This document shows, in pieces, positions 7,999 to 17,214 of a stretch of DNA of 64,000 bases (within the stretch, counting starts at the first letter, position 1; each line of letters opens with the position of its first letter). The stretch covers positions 62,001-126,000 of the forward strand of contig NZ_AUGE01000001.1 of NCBI RefSeq assembly GCF_000426865.1, in the 5' to 3' direction. Below the pieces are notes generated by a model, which was not told the DNA's origin, ran no database searches, and saw only the letters and a list, made by a program, of their open reading frames with translations. Both the position numbers and the translations under genes were made by a program. The stretch comes from Citrifermentans bremense R1 (GTDB lineage Bacteria; Desulfobacterota; Desulfuromonadia; Geobacterales; Geobacteraceae).

Positions 7999-9258
7999 TT
8001 ACGGCTTTAGCTGGGCCAGAAGGCCGGCCACGCGCTCGACGTCGGCAAGGTCCCTGAACTCGCGGTAACCGTCCACGCCGTCCGGGTCCAGCCCGCGGTA
8101 AAAGCGTGGGCGCTTGGCCTTAAGCCCCGAAAGGAGCTTTCCGGAGGCGTAGTCGGTCGTCTCGACCTCCCGGGCCTGGAATTTCAACTGCAGGACGATG
8201 CTGTAGCCCAGGCGGAACAGCCGCTTCAACTCCTCGCTCACCAGTATCCGGGCGGCCTGCTGCTCGTCCGCCGGCGCCAGCCTCTCCAGCGCGATGTTGA
8301 GATAGCCGCTCACCCGGTGCAGTATGGCCAGCATCGTTTCCGGCTCGTGGAACGCGTTTCCTTCCGCGACCAGCGCGCTGTTGACCAGGTAGTTCAGCTC
8401 CTGGTAGAGCGTCGGCGTGGAGGCAAGGGCGAGCGCGCGGGAAAAGAAGGTCCCCTCGTCGGCGCTCACAGGCACCAGTTCCCCCCCCTCCCCTGCCGGG
8501 CTCAACTCCTTCCCCCCTTCCAGTTGGAACTGCTCCGGATTCACCCGGGCGTAGATCGAAAGAGCCTCGTCCAGCGGGGGAAAGCCCAGGTCCTGAAGCC
8601 TGCCGGTGCGGAACCTCTGGCACTGCTCCTCCAACTCCAGGTCCACCTCCCCCTTGGCCCCTTCCATGAGTGCCGTGTAGAGGGAATTGTCCAGCTTGAT
8701 CAGCATGGACAGGAATGTACCGACCAATTGGCTGTGCTTGGGGTTCTTGAAGTTGATCATGAAGACGCCGTCGAAGGTGTGATCGTATTCGGCGAGGCGT
8801 TCCTGGTCGTTGGACTGGTCGCCGACCCCGCCGCCGACCTCGATCTCACGGCTCAGGAAAAGCTGCAGCAGGTCGAAATCGAGGTGCTGCAAGAGCTCGT
8901 GAACCCGCGGCTCGCCACCTTCCATGAACTTCTCCAGCCAGTGATGCACCTGCTCCTCGGAGAAGGTCCACCCTTCCCACGACTCCATGTCCAGGATGAA
9001 AACGCACTGGTCTGCGGAGGCCAATTGCAGCAGTTCCACCGCGTCGGCCTCTCCCACCTCCTTGACCAGCCAGAAAAACTCCTGGGGCTCCAGGGTGGCG
9101 GCCACCCTCTTCGCGTTCGGATCCGCGATGATCAGCTCCATCTTCTCCCGTGCCGGCGCCGTCTTCAGGTACTTCCCCTTCCTGTCGAGCGGCAGCGCCT
9201 GGAAATCGCCCTGCGAGAGCCTCGCTACAGCTACCTGCCTGTTTTCAACACTTGCCAA
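7999..9258 (-). CDS. DUF6178 family protein
   Basis: 419-aa soluble, Leu/Glu-rich protein, predicted mostly helical, with no signal peptide or membrane segment. I recognise it as the DUF6178 family from stretches such as VAATLEPQEFFWLVKEVGEADAV... (residues about 50-75) and the C-terminal KRPRFYRGLDPDGVDGYREF (about 390-410). Function is unknown. The start is TTG 9258, supported by AAGGAG seven bases upstream; there is no in-frame ATG nearby. It is followed by a hairpin and preceded by a family A repeat, so it is probably monocistronic. Confidence 0.75.
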   Translation of the reverse strand: MASVENRQVAVARLSQGDFQALPLDRKGKYLKTAPAREKMELIIADPNAKRVAATLEPQEFFWLVKEVGEADAVELLQLASADQCVFILDMESWEGWTFSEEQVHHWLEKFMEGGEPRVHELLQHLDFDLLQLFLSREIEVGGGVGDQSNDQERLAEYDHTFDGVFMINFKNPKHSQLVGTFLSMLIKLDNSLYTALMEGAKGEVDLELEEQCQRFRTGRLQDLGFPPLDEALSIYARVNPEQFQLEGGKELSPAGEGGELVPVSADEGTFFSRALALASTPTLYQELNYLVNSALVAEGNAFHEPETMLAILHRVSGYLNIALERLAPADEQQAARILVSEELKRLFRLGYSIVLQLKFQAREVETTDYASGKLLSGLKAKRPRFYRGLDPDGVDGYREFRDLADVERVAGLLAQLKP

Positions 9259-9288
9259 TATGCAACTCCTTTTATGTTTATAAGCGTG

Positions 9289-9369
9289 TCACGCAAAGCC
9301 GCAAAGCACGCAAAGTAAAAACAATAAATTGCTTTCAGCTTTCCTTTGCGTCTTTGCGGCTTTGCGTGA
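9289..9369. repeat. Dispersed repeat family A, complete inverted pair
   Basis: TCACGCAAAGCCGCAAAGCA (from 9289) pairs with TTTGCGTCTTTGCGGCTTTG...CGTGA (to 9369). This is the most compact example: two arms with a loop of about 28 nt and no block B. It lies between the DUF6178 and cysteine-cluster genes. Confidence 0.85.
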
Positions 9370-9377
9370 GGGGGTTA

Positions 9378-9656
9378 CTAGATGATCCCTTTTTTCATCG
9401 CCTTCTTGTAGCCGCAGCTTCTGTGCAGCCACTTCAACTCCTTGACCAGCTCTGGGGTCAGCTCCACGCACTCCGGAAAAATCTTGAAACGCTTCTCATA
9501 GATCTTGCAGCGCCTGGTGTCGATATCGAGGTAGCGGCATGGGGTCGAGGTAAACAAAATCCTGCCGTCCTCATCCTCGATCTTTTCAAAACAGCAAAGG
9601 CCGCATTGCTCGCAAAGCCCCTCCCATTGTTCCCGGTTCAAATTCCCTCCTGACAT
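9378..9656 (-). CDS. YkgJ/YcgN-like cysteine cluster protein
   Basis: 92-aa protein with the motif CEQCGLCC near the N-terminus and further cysteines in TPCRYLD, RRCKIY, PECVEL and RSCGYK, a pattern expected for a metal or iron-sulfur binding CxxCxxCC family protein. ATG 9656 follows AGGAGGA with good spacing; the open frame continues upstream but into the antisense of the next gene. It lies 14 bp downstream of the GspB-like gene and is probably co-transcribed. Biochemical role unknown. Confidence 0.8.
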   Translation of the reverse strand: MSGGNLNREQWEGLCEQCGLCCFEKIEDEDGRILFTSTPCRYLDIDTRRCKIYEKRFKIFPECVELTPELVKELKWLHRSCGYKKAMKKGII

Positions 9657-9670
9657 ACTACGGTCTCCTC

Positions 9671-10432
9671 CTACTGCTCCGACGCTCCCAGCGGAATGGT
9701 GACGGGCCCTTTGCTGCCGGAAAACCTGACGCTGTCCTCGAATATCTGCTCCACCTTGTAACCGTCGACCACCGCACCCTGCCGCACCGGGCGGCCGTTC
9801 ACCATGGCGAAGCTGGACTGGCTGTCGTTCTGCCACGCAATGCCGGTCACCCGGATCTCCTGGTGCGTCTTCTCGGAAGAAACGGCGCGCGGCTGTTGGG
9901 CAGCAACCGGCGCAGCAAGCGCGGGAGCCGCATGGACGGCAGCGGGACGAACAGGTACCGGCGGCACCGGGACTTTGACGGACCGTTGCGGTTTTGCGGC
10001 CGGTTTGGCGGCATGTTTGGGGACAGACGCGACTTGCTGTTTTCGAACCGGCGCCTTGACCTCGTGCCTTGTTTGCTGAGGCTTCACCGCCACCGGCGCC
10101 GCTACCGGTTTTACGGGCGCCGCAGGAGCGGCCGCAGGAGCAGTCGCCGCAGGTGCAGCGGACACGGCAGACTTGGGAACAGGGGCGACCGGTTGAGCCG
10201 GGGGTTGCGGAGCTGTCGCCACAACCGGCAAGGCAGGGGAAGCGGACTTCCCGAATCCCCCCATGATGGAATAGGTGACCAAGGTGGCAACCGCCGCGCC
10301 GCCCAATGACCAGGCGGGGATCAGCCAGGCCGGCCTGCGCTCGCGCTTTCTCCCCAGCCCGCCGGCACCGGGGTTCCGCTTCTGGTTTTGCGCATCCTCA
10401 ACCTTCTCCAGCGCCTTCAATATAGAACTCAT
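9671..10432 (-). CDS. GspB-like general secretion pathway protein
   Basis: 253-aa bitopic inner-membrane protein. A short cytoplasmic N-terminus MSSILKALEKVEDAQ is typical of GspB/ExeB. A transmembrane segment is at about residues 37-57, then a long Ala/Pro/Lys-rich periplasmic linker (about 60-190), then a small folded C-terminal domain with ITGIAW-like and VNGRPVRQGAVVDGYKVEQI motifs. In Aeromonas-type systems ExeA/ExeB help insert the type II secretion secretin into the peptidoglycan. The ATPase partner lies directly upstream (24 bp). No other Gsp genes are in the window. Confidence 0.8.
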   Translation of the reverse strand: MSSILKALEKVEDAQNQKRNPGAGGLGRKRERRPAWLIPAWSLGGAAVATLVTYSIMGGFGKSASPALPVVATAPQPPAQPVAPVPKSAVSAAPAATAPAAAPAAPVKPVAAPVAVKPQQTRHEVKAPVRKQQVASVPKHAAKPAAKPQRSVKVPVPPVPVRPAAVHAAPALAAPVAAQQPRAVSSEKTHQEIRVTGIAWQNDSQSSFAMVNGRPVRQGAVVDGYKVEQIFEDSVRFSGSKGPVTIPLGASEQ

Positions 10433-10456
10433 AAAGAACCCTCGGTTTCTTTGATC

Positions 10457-11332
10457 TTAGTTGAGCCAGCGCGGCACGCGCCCCAAGACGCGCCTTAAAA
10501 GCCTCGCCGTTATCCCGTAGGGAGCGCGCCCGGCCACTTCAGAGACGGCCTGCACCGCCATGCTCCCGGAGATGATGCGGCTCTCCTGGGTGAAGCCGAT
10601 GAGAAGCGCCCGGTCGCAGACGACGTTCACAAGCCTCGGGACCCCGCCGGAGAAACGGAAGATCCGCTTCATCGCGGCTACGGAAAACTCCGCCGCGCGG
10701 TGGCATCCGGCAAGTTCCATGCGGTGATCGATGTAGCGCCGGGTGTTCTCGAAATCCATCGGAAGCAGGTGGTAGCGCACCGTGATGCGCTGGTTCAACT
10801 GCCTCAGTTCTTCGCGAGCCAGCACGGTGAGAAGCTCGGGCTGCCCGGAAAGGACGATCTGGATCAGTTTGTCCGTCTCCGTTTCCAGGTTGGAGATGAG
10901 GCGAATCTGCTCCAGCACCTCCGGGGAGAGATTCTGAGCCTCATCCATGACCAGCACCACGCTGTGCCCCGCCCTCTTTTGCTCCAGGAGGAATTCGTTC
11001 AGCACCTGCAAAAGGTCCACCCTGCTCTCGCTGTCGCAGGAAAGCCCGAACTCGCGGTTTACGCTCTTCAGGAGTTCCAGGGAAGAGAGGCAGGGATTGA
11101 AGATGAGCGCGGTGCGGTGCCCCCTGCCGTCCAGCCGGTTCAGGAAAGTCCGCAGGACAGTGGTCTTGCCGGTCCCCACTTCGCCGGTCAGCTCCACGAA
11201 CCCCACCCGGTTTTCCACGGCGTATAAGAGATGCGCGAGCGCCTCCCTATGGTGGTCGCTGAGGAAAAGGAACCTGGGATTGGGGGTGATGGTAAAAGGG
11301 CTTTCCCGAAAGCCGTAGAATTCGCAGTACAT
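10457..11332 (-). CDS. ExeA/GspA-like AAA ATPase
   Basis: 291-aa ATPase beginning MYCEFYGFRESPFTITPNP, the usual start of ExeA-type proteins. Walker A is GEVGTGKTT at about residues 51-59, Walker B is VVLVMDEAQNL at about 123-133, and QRITVRYHL lies in the sensor region. It is shorter than full ExeA (about 550 aa) and ends soon after the AAA domain without the peptidoglycan-binding part, the form common where a separate GspB follows. Start 11332 was set by homology; the ribosome site is weak. It probably acts with the adjacent GspB-like protein in secretin assembly or another envelope process. Confidence 0.82.
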   Translation of the reverse strand: MYCEFYGFRESPFTITPNPRFLFLSDHHREALAHLLYAVENRVGFVELTGEVGTGKTTVLRTFLNRLDGRGHRTALIFNPCLSSLELLKSVNREFGLSCDSESRVDLLQVLNEFLLEQKRAGHSVVLVMDEAQNLSPEVLEQIRLISNLETETDKLIQIVLSGQPELLTVLAREELRQLNQRITVRYHLLPMDFENTRRYIDHRMELAGCHRAAEFSVAAMKRIFRFSGGVPRLVNVVCDRALLIGFTQESRIISGSMAVQAVSEVAGRAPYGITARLLRRVLGRVPRWLN

Positions 11333-11429
11333 GGCGGCACGCGTCCTTTGGACAAGGGTTCGATTTTCAGGCCAGTGAATATAGCGCGAATCTGCCGACA
11401 AGGAAAGGAAAACCGGGGGAAAAGCGGGC

Positions 11430-11610
11430 TCACGCGAAGACGCAAAGGCGCAAAGGAAAGCAAACAAACAGCGGGAAATCGAAAACCTTAACAGGGATGA
11501 AGGGGATTAAAGGGATAAAACCAAAACGTTTATGAGGTTTTTCTTAGCGTCTTTGCGGCTTTGCGTGAGAAGCTTTTGCAGCTTTGGTTTTTCTTAGCGT
11601 CTTTGCGGCT
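11430..11610. repeat. Dispersed repeat A-B-A'-A'
   Basis: A arm CTCACGCGAAGACGCAAAGG (from 11429), block B ACAGGGATGAAGGGGATTAA (from about 11492), then two inverted arms TTCTTAGCGTCTTTGCGGCT (11540 and 11590). The second arm ends four bases before the stop of the Wzi-like gene at 11615. Confidence 0.82.
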
Positions 11611-11614
11611 GTCC

Positions 11615-13027
11615 TCACATGAAGTAATGCCTCAGCCCTACCCGCATGATGAAATTCTTCTCCGCCTCCCTGGCATAGCCTGCGGAAATCGTGAGGTCGG
11701 TCTGGTTGGAGAGTTCTGTGAGAGCAGAGGCTTCAAAGCTTTCCCATCGAAACCTCTCCGGATACCCCTTGCGAAGATTTTCATAGGAGAGTGACAGAAT
11801 CAGGGGGTCAAAGTGATATTGCGCCCGCAGGAAGAGGTCCCTTGCGTCGCCTCCGATGTAGTGGCCGATGATCCTGCCGTGATAGGTATACCCCTGGGTA
11901 TAGATGTGATGGGTGTACCAGAACCCTTTGTAGGTGTCGTTCACGTTGTCCGCATATTCGGCGCTGACTTCAAGCCTCTCCAGGCTCAGAACCCGGGGAA
12001 GATAGATACCGTAGACGCCGAACCACTTCTCCGGAAAGTTGTTGCGTTGATCCTCGCCTGTCATCTCGACAGAAAGCGTTATCGGCTGCACCCGCCACGG
12101 TATTACCACCTTGGCATCGAGGCCGGCTCTTTGATCGCCGGCCTCCCCCTCTTCATTTTCTCCCCGCCCCAACAAGCTGTTGCCGAAGGTGCTTAAACCG
12201 GCATTGCGCCCTTCTCCCCCTAAAAGCGCCGTCTTCGCCAGCCCCAGTTCCAACCAGGGAAAGGGCTTCAGGTCCAGTCGGAGTCCATACAGTATCGGCC
12301 GGTCTACATCCGTTCGCTCCTCCTCGAGCCTGGTGACGAAAAAGCTGCCGCGAACGCCGATACCGAAGGGGAAATAGGGAACGCTGTTGGAGATCTTGAA
12401 GATGGTCAGCGGGTCTGCGTTGTTCGATAACAACGGCGAACCGTTAATGCCGGTCCCCCACCACTGGCTTTCTTTCCCCACCACGAATTCCTCGCGGCCG
12501 AGATTGGCAAGGAGGTAGGCCTTTTTCAGCCGAAGCCCCGCATCGCCCTCGTACAGATCCGCCTCAGGCCTGACCACCGCGCCTACGTATTTGCTGTCGA
12601 AACGACCGGTCGCGTTCAGGAAAAGGTTGTGCCCTCCCCTGACCTCGACGCCGTCCCTGTTTTTCTGCCAGAAGAAGCCTTTGTCGTCACTGTACATGTA
12701 CTGCAGATCCACGGTATCCATGGCGAACTCTGGAGCTGTTTCCCCCGCCAGTTCCCTGCGGAATTCCTTTTTCAGCCGGGCAAGGGCTGCCTGCACGCGA
12801 AAAGAATCGTCTGTTGCTACGTTGTCGATTGCCTCCGAAGTCAGCCGGGCCGCCTCCCTGCGCGAGATGGGGAGGGTGGACAACTGCGCGGTGGTTATTT
12901 CTCCGCTTGCTTCAAGAAACCTCAGGTCCCCATACAGGCGGCTGTCCAAAGGAAGATAACTGTCTGCCAAAGCCACTTTAGATAGCAGAAGCAAGATAAA
13001 CAGTGACATCAAAACAGTAGCTCGCAA
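11615..13027 (-). CDS. Wzi-like capsule assembly outer-membrane protein
   Basis: 470-aa outer-membrane beta-barrel candidate. A signal peptide (MRATVLMSLFILLLLSKVALA) is followed by the conserved N-terminal segment with LPLDSRLYGDLRFLEASG, then alternating beta-strand sequence to a C-terminal aromatic residue (GLRHYFM). The core LGREEFVVGKESQWWGTGINGSPLLSNNADP is typical of the Wzi family. Wzi proteins bind capsular polysaccharide at the cell surface. Start ATG 13027 follows GGAGAGGG. A second Wzi-like gene lies 283 bp upstream, suggesting duplication or division of labour. It is near the glycan cluster but separate from it. Confidence 0.82.
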   Translation of the reverse strand: MRATVLMSLFILLLLSKVALADSYLPLDSRLYGDLRFLEASGEITTAQLSTLPISRREAARLTSEAIDNVATDDSFRVQAALARLKKEFRRELAGETAPEFAMDTVDLQYMYSDDKGFFWQKNRDGVEVRGGHNLFLNATGRFDSKYVGAVVRPEADLYEGDAGLRLKKAYLLANLGREEFVVGKESQWWGTGINGSPLLSNNADPLTIFKISNSVPYFPFGIGVRGSFFVTRLEEERTDVDRPILYGLRLDLKPFPWLELGLAKTALLGGEGRNAGLSTFGNSLLGRGENEEGEAGDQRAGLDAKVVIPWRVQPITLSVEMTGEDQRNNFPEKWFGVYGIYLPRVLSLERLEVSAEYADNVNDTYKGFWYTHHIYTQGYTYHGRIIGHYIGGDARDLFLRAQYHFDPLILSLSYENLRKGYPERFRWESFEASALTELSNQTDLTISAGYAREAEKNFIMRVGLRHYFM

Positions 13028-13289
13028 CGGCCCTCTCCTTTTAAATGGATAAATTAGACAATATTATTTATATGTAACAAACAAATGCGGTGATGGCAAA
13101 CAGAATGGTTAATTCTAAAATAGATTTAATAAAGCAGAGAAGGATCAGATCGAAGGGAAATACTGGATCAGCGAGATAAGCGGACAGCATAAAGCAAAGC
13201 AAAAGTACCAATTATGCTTGTTCGTGAGAAAGGCGACGACTGGCAAAAAAGCCGGAGCCACATCGGTGAAGCCGGCCCTCCAACAACAG

Positions 13290-13316
13290 ATCTCAATCTC
13301 AATCTCAATCTCAATA
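13290..13316. repeat. Hexanucleotide tandem repeat (ATCTCA)n at the 3' end of a Wzi-like gene
   Basis: Four ATCTCA units run directly into the stop codon (rc of TCA at 13311) of the next Wzi-like gene. The motif matches the degenerate CTCAATCT end of the tracts at 5254 and 56202. Confidence 0.8.
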
Positions 13317-14942
13317 TCGGTAGGTCAGTTCAGCCCTTAAGAGCTGGTTCCTGCGGCTCTCCCCCTGCCTCAGCTCAAGGTTATCGATCCACTCGTGCCC
13401 GTACATCAGGAGGGCATTCCATTCCCCCTGGACCGGGAAACTCCAGAAGGCGCGCAGTGCGTTCCTGCGCTCGACAGCCTGCATGACTCCGGCGGCGTCG
13501 AATTTGCCCGTTGCGTCGACCGTGACCCGCCCATAATCCCCGCGCGTGCTGTGCATTCCCTCCAGAGCCAGGTTGTTACGTACGGAGAACCAGTGGCTGT
13601 AGCGCAAGAACCACTCCTCAGCCGCCCCACCCTGGGAATGCCCGATGGGGAGCCCATGGTACAGGTACCCCTCCGGAAAAGTCCCGTTGGCGTAGAGGAT
13701 TTCGTTGCCGCGGAAGTATTCGAAGCGGAGGTCGTCCCGTCCGCTCTCCGTAAGCGATGGGATAAAGAAGCCGGCCACGTAGCTTTCGACGATGGGCCAG
13801 AATGCGGCGGCATCCTCTCCGGAAAACTCTCCGTACAGTTCGCTGTTTCTGAGCCAGGGGAGCCTGAAGCGAAGATCTACGCCGGCCAAAGTGTTGGAAT
13901 TGTCATGGTTCCAGCCGCCGATGAGACCGCGCGCGTTGTCACCGAGGCTGTTACTGACCCCCGGACCGCCGACCTGCCGTCCAAGGTTGATGCCGAATTC
14001 TATATTCTGCGTCGGTTTCATCGAGAGCTTCCCGGCGAAAAACCAGGGCTCTCTTTCCTGACCGTCAGTCACCGTTTTTTCCAGCTGAGAAAAGATCAGG
14101 GTGTACTTCAGGTCCCAAAGGTATTTGGTGGAAACAAGCTCCGGGCTCGACAGTTTCACCAGGTCCATGTTGCGCGCGTTGTTGGTAAGCGTGATGGCGC
14201 CGCGGTGGCCGGGTCCCAGCCAGTTCTCGTCCCGCCCCGCCTCCAGCTCCAGCCCCTTGCCGCCGAACTTCAGGTAACCCCGGTTCAGGCGCAGCGTCGC
14301 CTCATCGGTCTTTTCCGACCAAAGCAGCATCGGCTCAACGAGCAAGGCCGCCTTCGTCCCCCAGTAAGCCTCGCCGCTCCCGCGCAGATCCAGGTTGGAG
14401 CCGGAGTGGTAGAGCACGCCGTCGTTGTTCTCAAAAAGCGGTGTCCCCTCGAAGCCTCGCTGCTGAACGGGATTGGGGTAAGGCGTCGCAGGCCTGAGGC
14501 CGCTGCCGATGCCGAAGACGCCGTCGTTGCCCGCATCGTGCACCGCGCGGAAGTAGCTGCGCGGCTTCCCATCCAAATGGACGTAGCGAAGGCGCGCGGC
14601 AGCGACCGGCTCGAAATCCAGGGTTTTTGCCTTTCCCTCGTCGGCATAAAGGGCCGCCTCGCGGGGTAGAAGCTCCCTCAGCCGCTGGGCCATCTCGTCC
14701 GCAAGCGGAGGGTGGTCGCCGGAGGCAAGGCGCGTTTCCGCCTCGCGCAGGAGCCGCACCGCCTCAGCCTTCGAGAAAGGGCGGATTCCCTTCACGTCGC
14801 CAGAGACGAGGCCATAGCCCGAGAGTTTTTCCAGGTATAGATAGATGGGGCTGTCGAGAGGGATGTTGGCGGAAGAAAGGGCAAAAGCGGAAGAAGCGAA
14901 GCTAGTGATACCAACGACGAGTGCTACCAGAAAAAATCTCAT
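13311..14942 (-). CDS. Wzi-like capsule assembly outer-membrane protein (second copy)
   Basis: 543-aa protein with a signal peptide (MRFFLVALVVGITSFASSAFA) and the same plan as its neighbour: LPLDSPIYLYLEKLSGYGLVSGD-like N-terminus, then a barrel. Core motifs are LELEAGRDENWLGPGHRGAITLTNNA and IDNLELRQGE near the end, with C-terminal TYRY giving the aromatic end expected of a barrel. It is longer than the 470-aa copy and clearly diverged, so this is not a recent duplication. The last codons run into a hexanucleotide tandem repeat. Role inferred: surface attachment of an exported polysaccharide. Confidence 0.82.
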   Translation of the reverse strand: MRFFLVALVVGITSFASSAFALSSANIPLDSPIYLYLEKLSGYGLVSGDVKGIRPFSKAEAVRLLREAETRLASGDHPPLADEMAQRLRELLPREAALYADEGKAKTLDFEPVAAARLRYVHLDGKPRSYFRAVHDAGNDGVFGIGSGLRPATPYPNPVQQRGFEGTPLFENNDGVLYHSGSNLDLRGSGEAYWGTKAALLVEPMLLWSEKTDEATLRLNRGYLKFGGKGLELEAGRDENWLGPGHRGAITLTNNARNMDLVKLSSPELVSTKYLWDLKYTLIFSQLEKTVTDGQEREPWFFAGKLSMKPTQNIEFGINLGRQVGGPGVSNSLGDNARGLIGGWNHDNSNTLAGVDLRFRLPWLRNSELYGEFSGEDAAAFWPIVESYVAGFFIPSLTESGRDDLRFEYFRGNEILYANGTFPEGYLYHGLPIGHSQGGAAEEWFLRYSHWFSVRNNLALEGMHSTRGDYGRVTVDATGKFDAAGVMQAVERRNALRAFWSFPVQGEWNALLMYGHEWIDNLELRQGESRRNQLLRAELTYRY

Positions 14943-15012
14943 AAATTCCTATCTCATACGAAAAGCCGCAAAGGCGATAAAAAGATAAAAGCTTGAACAG
15001 CAGGTCAAAGGC

Positions 15013-15151
15013 GTCGCACACGGATGACGCGGAAAAAAAACGATCACTACAGATTAAACTGAGCACCCGTAAAGATTTTACATCTCAACAGCTTGTCTCC
15101 AGGTTAATCTGCCGTTATCCGTTTTTTTCGCAAAATCCGCGTGCAATGCCG
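15013..15151. repeat. Dispersed repeat family C
   Basis: Begins CGTCGCACACGGATGACGCG and ends with the inverted counterpart TCCGCGTGCAATGCCGTT. The interior contains AGATTAAACTG and GGTTAATCTGCCGTTATCC. A better preserved copy is at 17278-17396. It ends 5 bp before the WbpM-like stop codon. Confidence 0.75.
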
Positions 15152-15155
15152 TTGT

Positions 15156-17099
15156 TTAAGCCGCGGAGCCCTCTTTTGAGGCTAACTGCAGGTTCCTCAC
15201 CAGGGTAAGCTTTTGCGGAGGGAAGAGGTCCGGCCGGACCCGCTGGAAGGCAAACGGCGGCGCCACATCGAACTCGTAGCGCGGCGCAAACTCGGGCACC
15301 ATGCGCCGCAGCGACTTCAAAAGCTCCTTGATATCCTGGTTTCTGGCATGCCCAAACAGCTCGTCCAGATCCTGGCTCACCCTTCTCAGGTCGGTTGCCA
15401 CCGGCGCCATCACCCGGATCTTCTTGTGACTCGTGGGCTTTATCCCCTCGCCGTTGATCAAAAGCTCCTCGAACAGCTTCTCGCCGGGCTTTAGTCCCGT
15501 GAACTGGATGTCCATCTCCTTGTACGGGATCAGCCCGGAAAGCCTGATCAGCTCCTCGGCCAGAGAAAGTATCCGAACCGGCTCGCCCATGTCCAGCACG
15601 AAGATCTCCCCGCCGCGCCCGATGCACCCTGCCTGCATCACCAGCTGCGACGCCTCGGGAATGGTCATGAAGTAGCGCACCACGTCGCTGTGGGTGACGG
15701 TGACGGGCCCTCCCTTTCTGATCTGCTCCTTGAAAAGGGGAATCACGCTGCCGTTACTCCCCAGGACGTTGCCGAAGCGGACCGTGGTGAACTTGGTCTG
15801 GCTTTTCGCGGCCAGGGCCTGCACGTAGATCTCGGCGCTACGCTTGGTGGCGCCCATGACGTTGGTCGGGTTCACCGCCTTGTCTGTCGAGACCATGACG
15901 AAATTGTGCACCTTGGTCTTGTGCGCCGCATCCGCCACGATTCTTGACCCGAGCACGTTGTTCAGCACGGCCTCGGCCGGGTTGTACTCCATCATGGCGA
16001 CATGCTTGTAGGCCGCGGCGTGGAAGACCACCTCGGGAATGAACTCGTCGAAGACAGCCTCCACGCGCTCCTGGTTTTTCACGTCCCCCACCATGGGGAT
16101 GATCCGGAGGTCAGGGAAAGCGGCGGCCAGCTCCTTCTCGATGTAGAAAAGAGGGGTCTCCGCGTGATCGAAAAGCACCAGCTTCGCCGGCTTGAAACGG
16201 GCCACCTGGCGGCAGATCTCGCTACCGATGCTTCCCGCCGCACCGGTCACCAGGACCCGCTTGTCGGTCAGGTAGTTGCGGATGGCAGTCTGGTCGAGCA
16301 TCACCGGGTCGCGCCCCAGGAGATCCTCTATCTCAACGTCCTTGATCTGGCTCATCGAGACCTTGCCGTCGACAATAGCGGTGATCCCTGGAAGAGTCTT
16401 GAACCGCGCCTTGCTCCGCTTACAGTTGGCTATCACCCGGCGCATCAGTTCACCGTCCCCGGAGGGAATGGCGAAGATGACCTCTTCTATGGCATGTTTT
16501 CTGACCAGGCCGCAGAGGCGGTTGGTGCCCCCAAGGACCCGAACGCCGGAAAGACGCATGCCGCGCTTCTCAATGTCGTCGTCCACGAATCCTATTACGT
16601 TGTAGGGGGAATCGGCCTCCTTGCGGATCTCTTTGAGCAGCAGGTTGCCTGCCTCCCCGGCGCCGATGATAAGCGTTTTCTTACCCTTGTGCATGGAAGG
16701 GAGGAACTTGGTCTCGCGGTAAACCCTCCAGAGCAGGCGGCTACCGGCCACCAGCGAGAAGAGCAGAAACCAGTCAAGAAAGTAGATGGAGCGCGGGAGA
16801 GCGAAGGGGCCTTTGGTGAGGAGAAGTGCTAGAGCAGAGACAACGGAGGACAGGGTCACAACCTTGAAGATTTCATACGCGTCCCGCAAAGAGGCGTAGC
16901 GCCAGATGCAGCGGTACATGCCGGACGCGATGAAGATAACCGATTTGACAGCTAAAACGATGACAAGCCCTTGCAGCAGGGGACTGGACTGCTCGGCAGG
17001 AATTCGTAAATCGAATCGAAGCAGGAAAGCGAGAGTGAATGCGGCGACAATCAGGGAAACATCGAGGAAAAATACCAGAAACCTTCTTGTACGGAACAT
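15156..17099 (-). CDS. WbpM/PglF-like membrane-bound nucleotide-sugar 4,6-dehydratase
   Basis: 647-aa inner-membrane enzyme. Four transmembrane helices (about residues 8-115) precede two Rossmann-type parts, the first with LIIGAGEAGNLLLKEI and the second, catalytic, with VTGAAGSIGSEICRQ at about 280-295. The catalytic stretch VSTDKAVNPTNVMGATKR carries Met and Lys in place of the usual Tyr-x3-Lys, the SMK arrangement of the WbpM/FlaA1/PglF branch. Expected reaction is UDP-GlcNAc 4,6-dehydration, feeding bacillosamine, FucNAc or QuiNAc. ATG 17099 follows a G-rich tract; ATG 17117 is an alternative. It stands outside the main cluster but likely supplies its first sugar. Confidence 0.9.
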   Translation of the reverse strand: MFRTRRFLVFFLDVSLIVAAFTLAFLLRFDLRIPAEQSSPLLQGLVIVLAVKSVIFIASGMYRCIWRYASLRDAYEIFKVVTLSSVVSALALLLTKGPFALPRSIYFLDWFLLFSLVAGSRLLWRVYRETKFLPSMHKGKKTLIIGAGEAGNLLLKEIRKEADSPYNVIGFVDDDIEKRGMRLSGVRVLGGTNRLCGLVRKHAIEEVIFAIPSGDGELMRRVIANCKRSKARFKTLPGITAIVDGKVSMSQIKDVEIEDLLGRDPVMLDQTAIRNYLTDKRVLVTGAAGSIGSEICRQVARFKPAKLVLFDHAETPLFYIEKELAAAFPDLRIIPMVGDVKNQERVEAVFDEFIPEVVFHAAAYKHVAMMEYNPAEAVLNNVLGSRIVADAAHKTKVHNFVMVSTDKAVNPTNVMGATKRSAEIYVQALAAKSQTKFTTVRFGNVLGSNGSVIPLFKEQIRKGGPVTVTHSDVVRYFMTIPEASQLVMQAGCIGRGGEIFVLDMGEPVRILSLAEELIRLSGLIPYKEMDIQFTGLKPGEKLFEELLINGEGIKPTSHKKIRVMAPVATDLRRVSQDLDELFGHARNQDIKELLKSLRRMVPEFAPRYEFDVAPPFAFQRVRPDLFPPQKLTLVRNLQLASKEGSAA

Positions 17100-17214
17100 G
17101 CCCCCCCCACCCCTCATGAAATCAAGTCTGGACAAGCTAGAAGCTGAACCCAGGTACATTAACCCGAGCAGATGGAGACTATAGCACTTACTCTCAAAAA
17201 AGCAAACTCTAATC

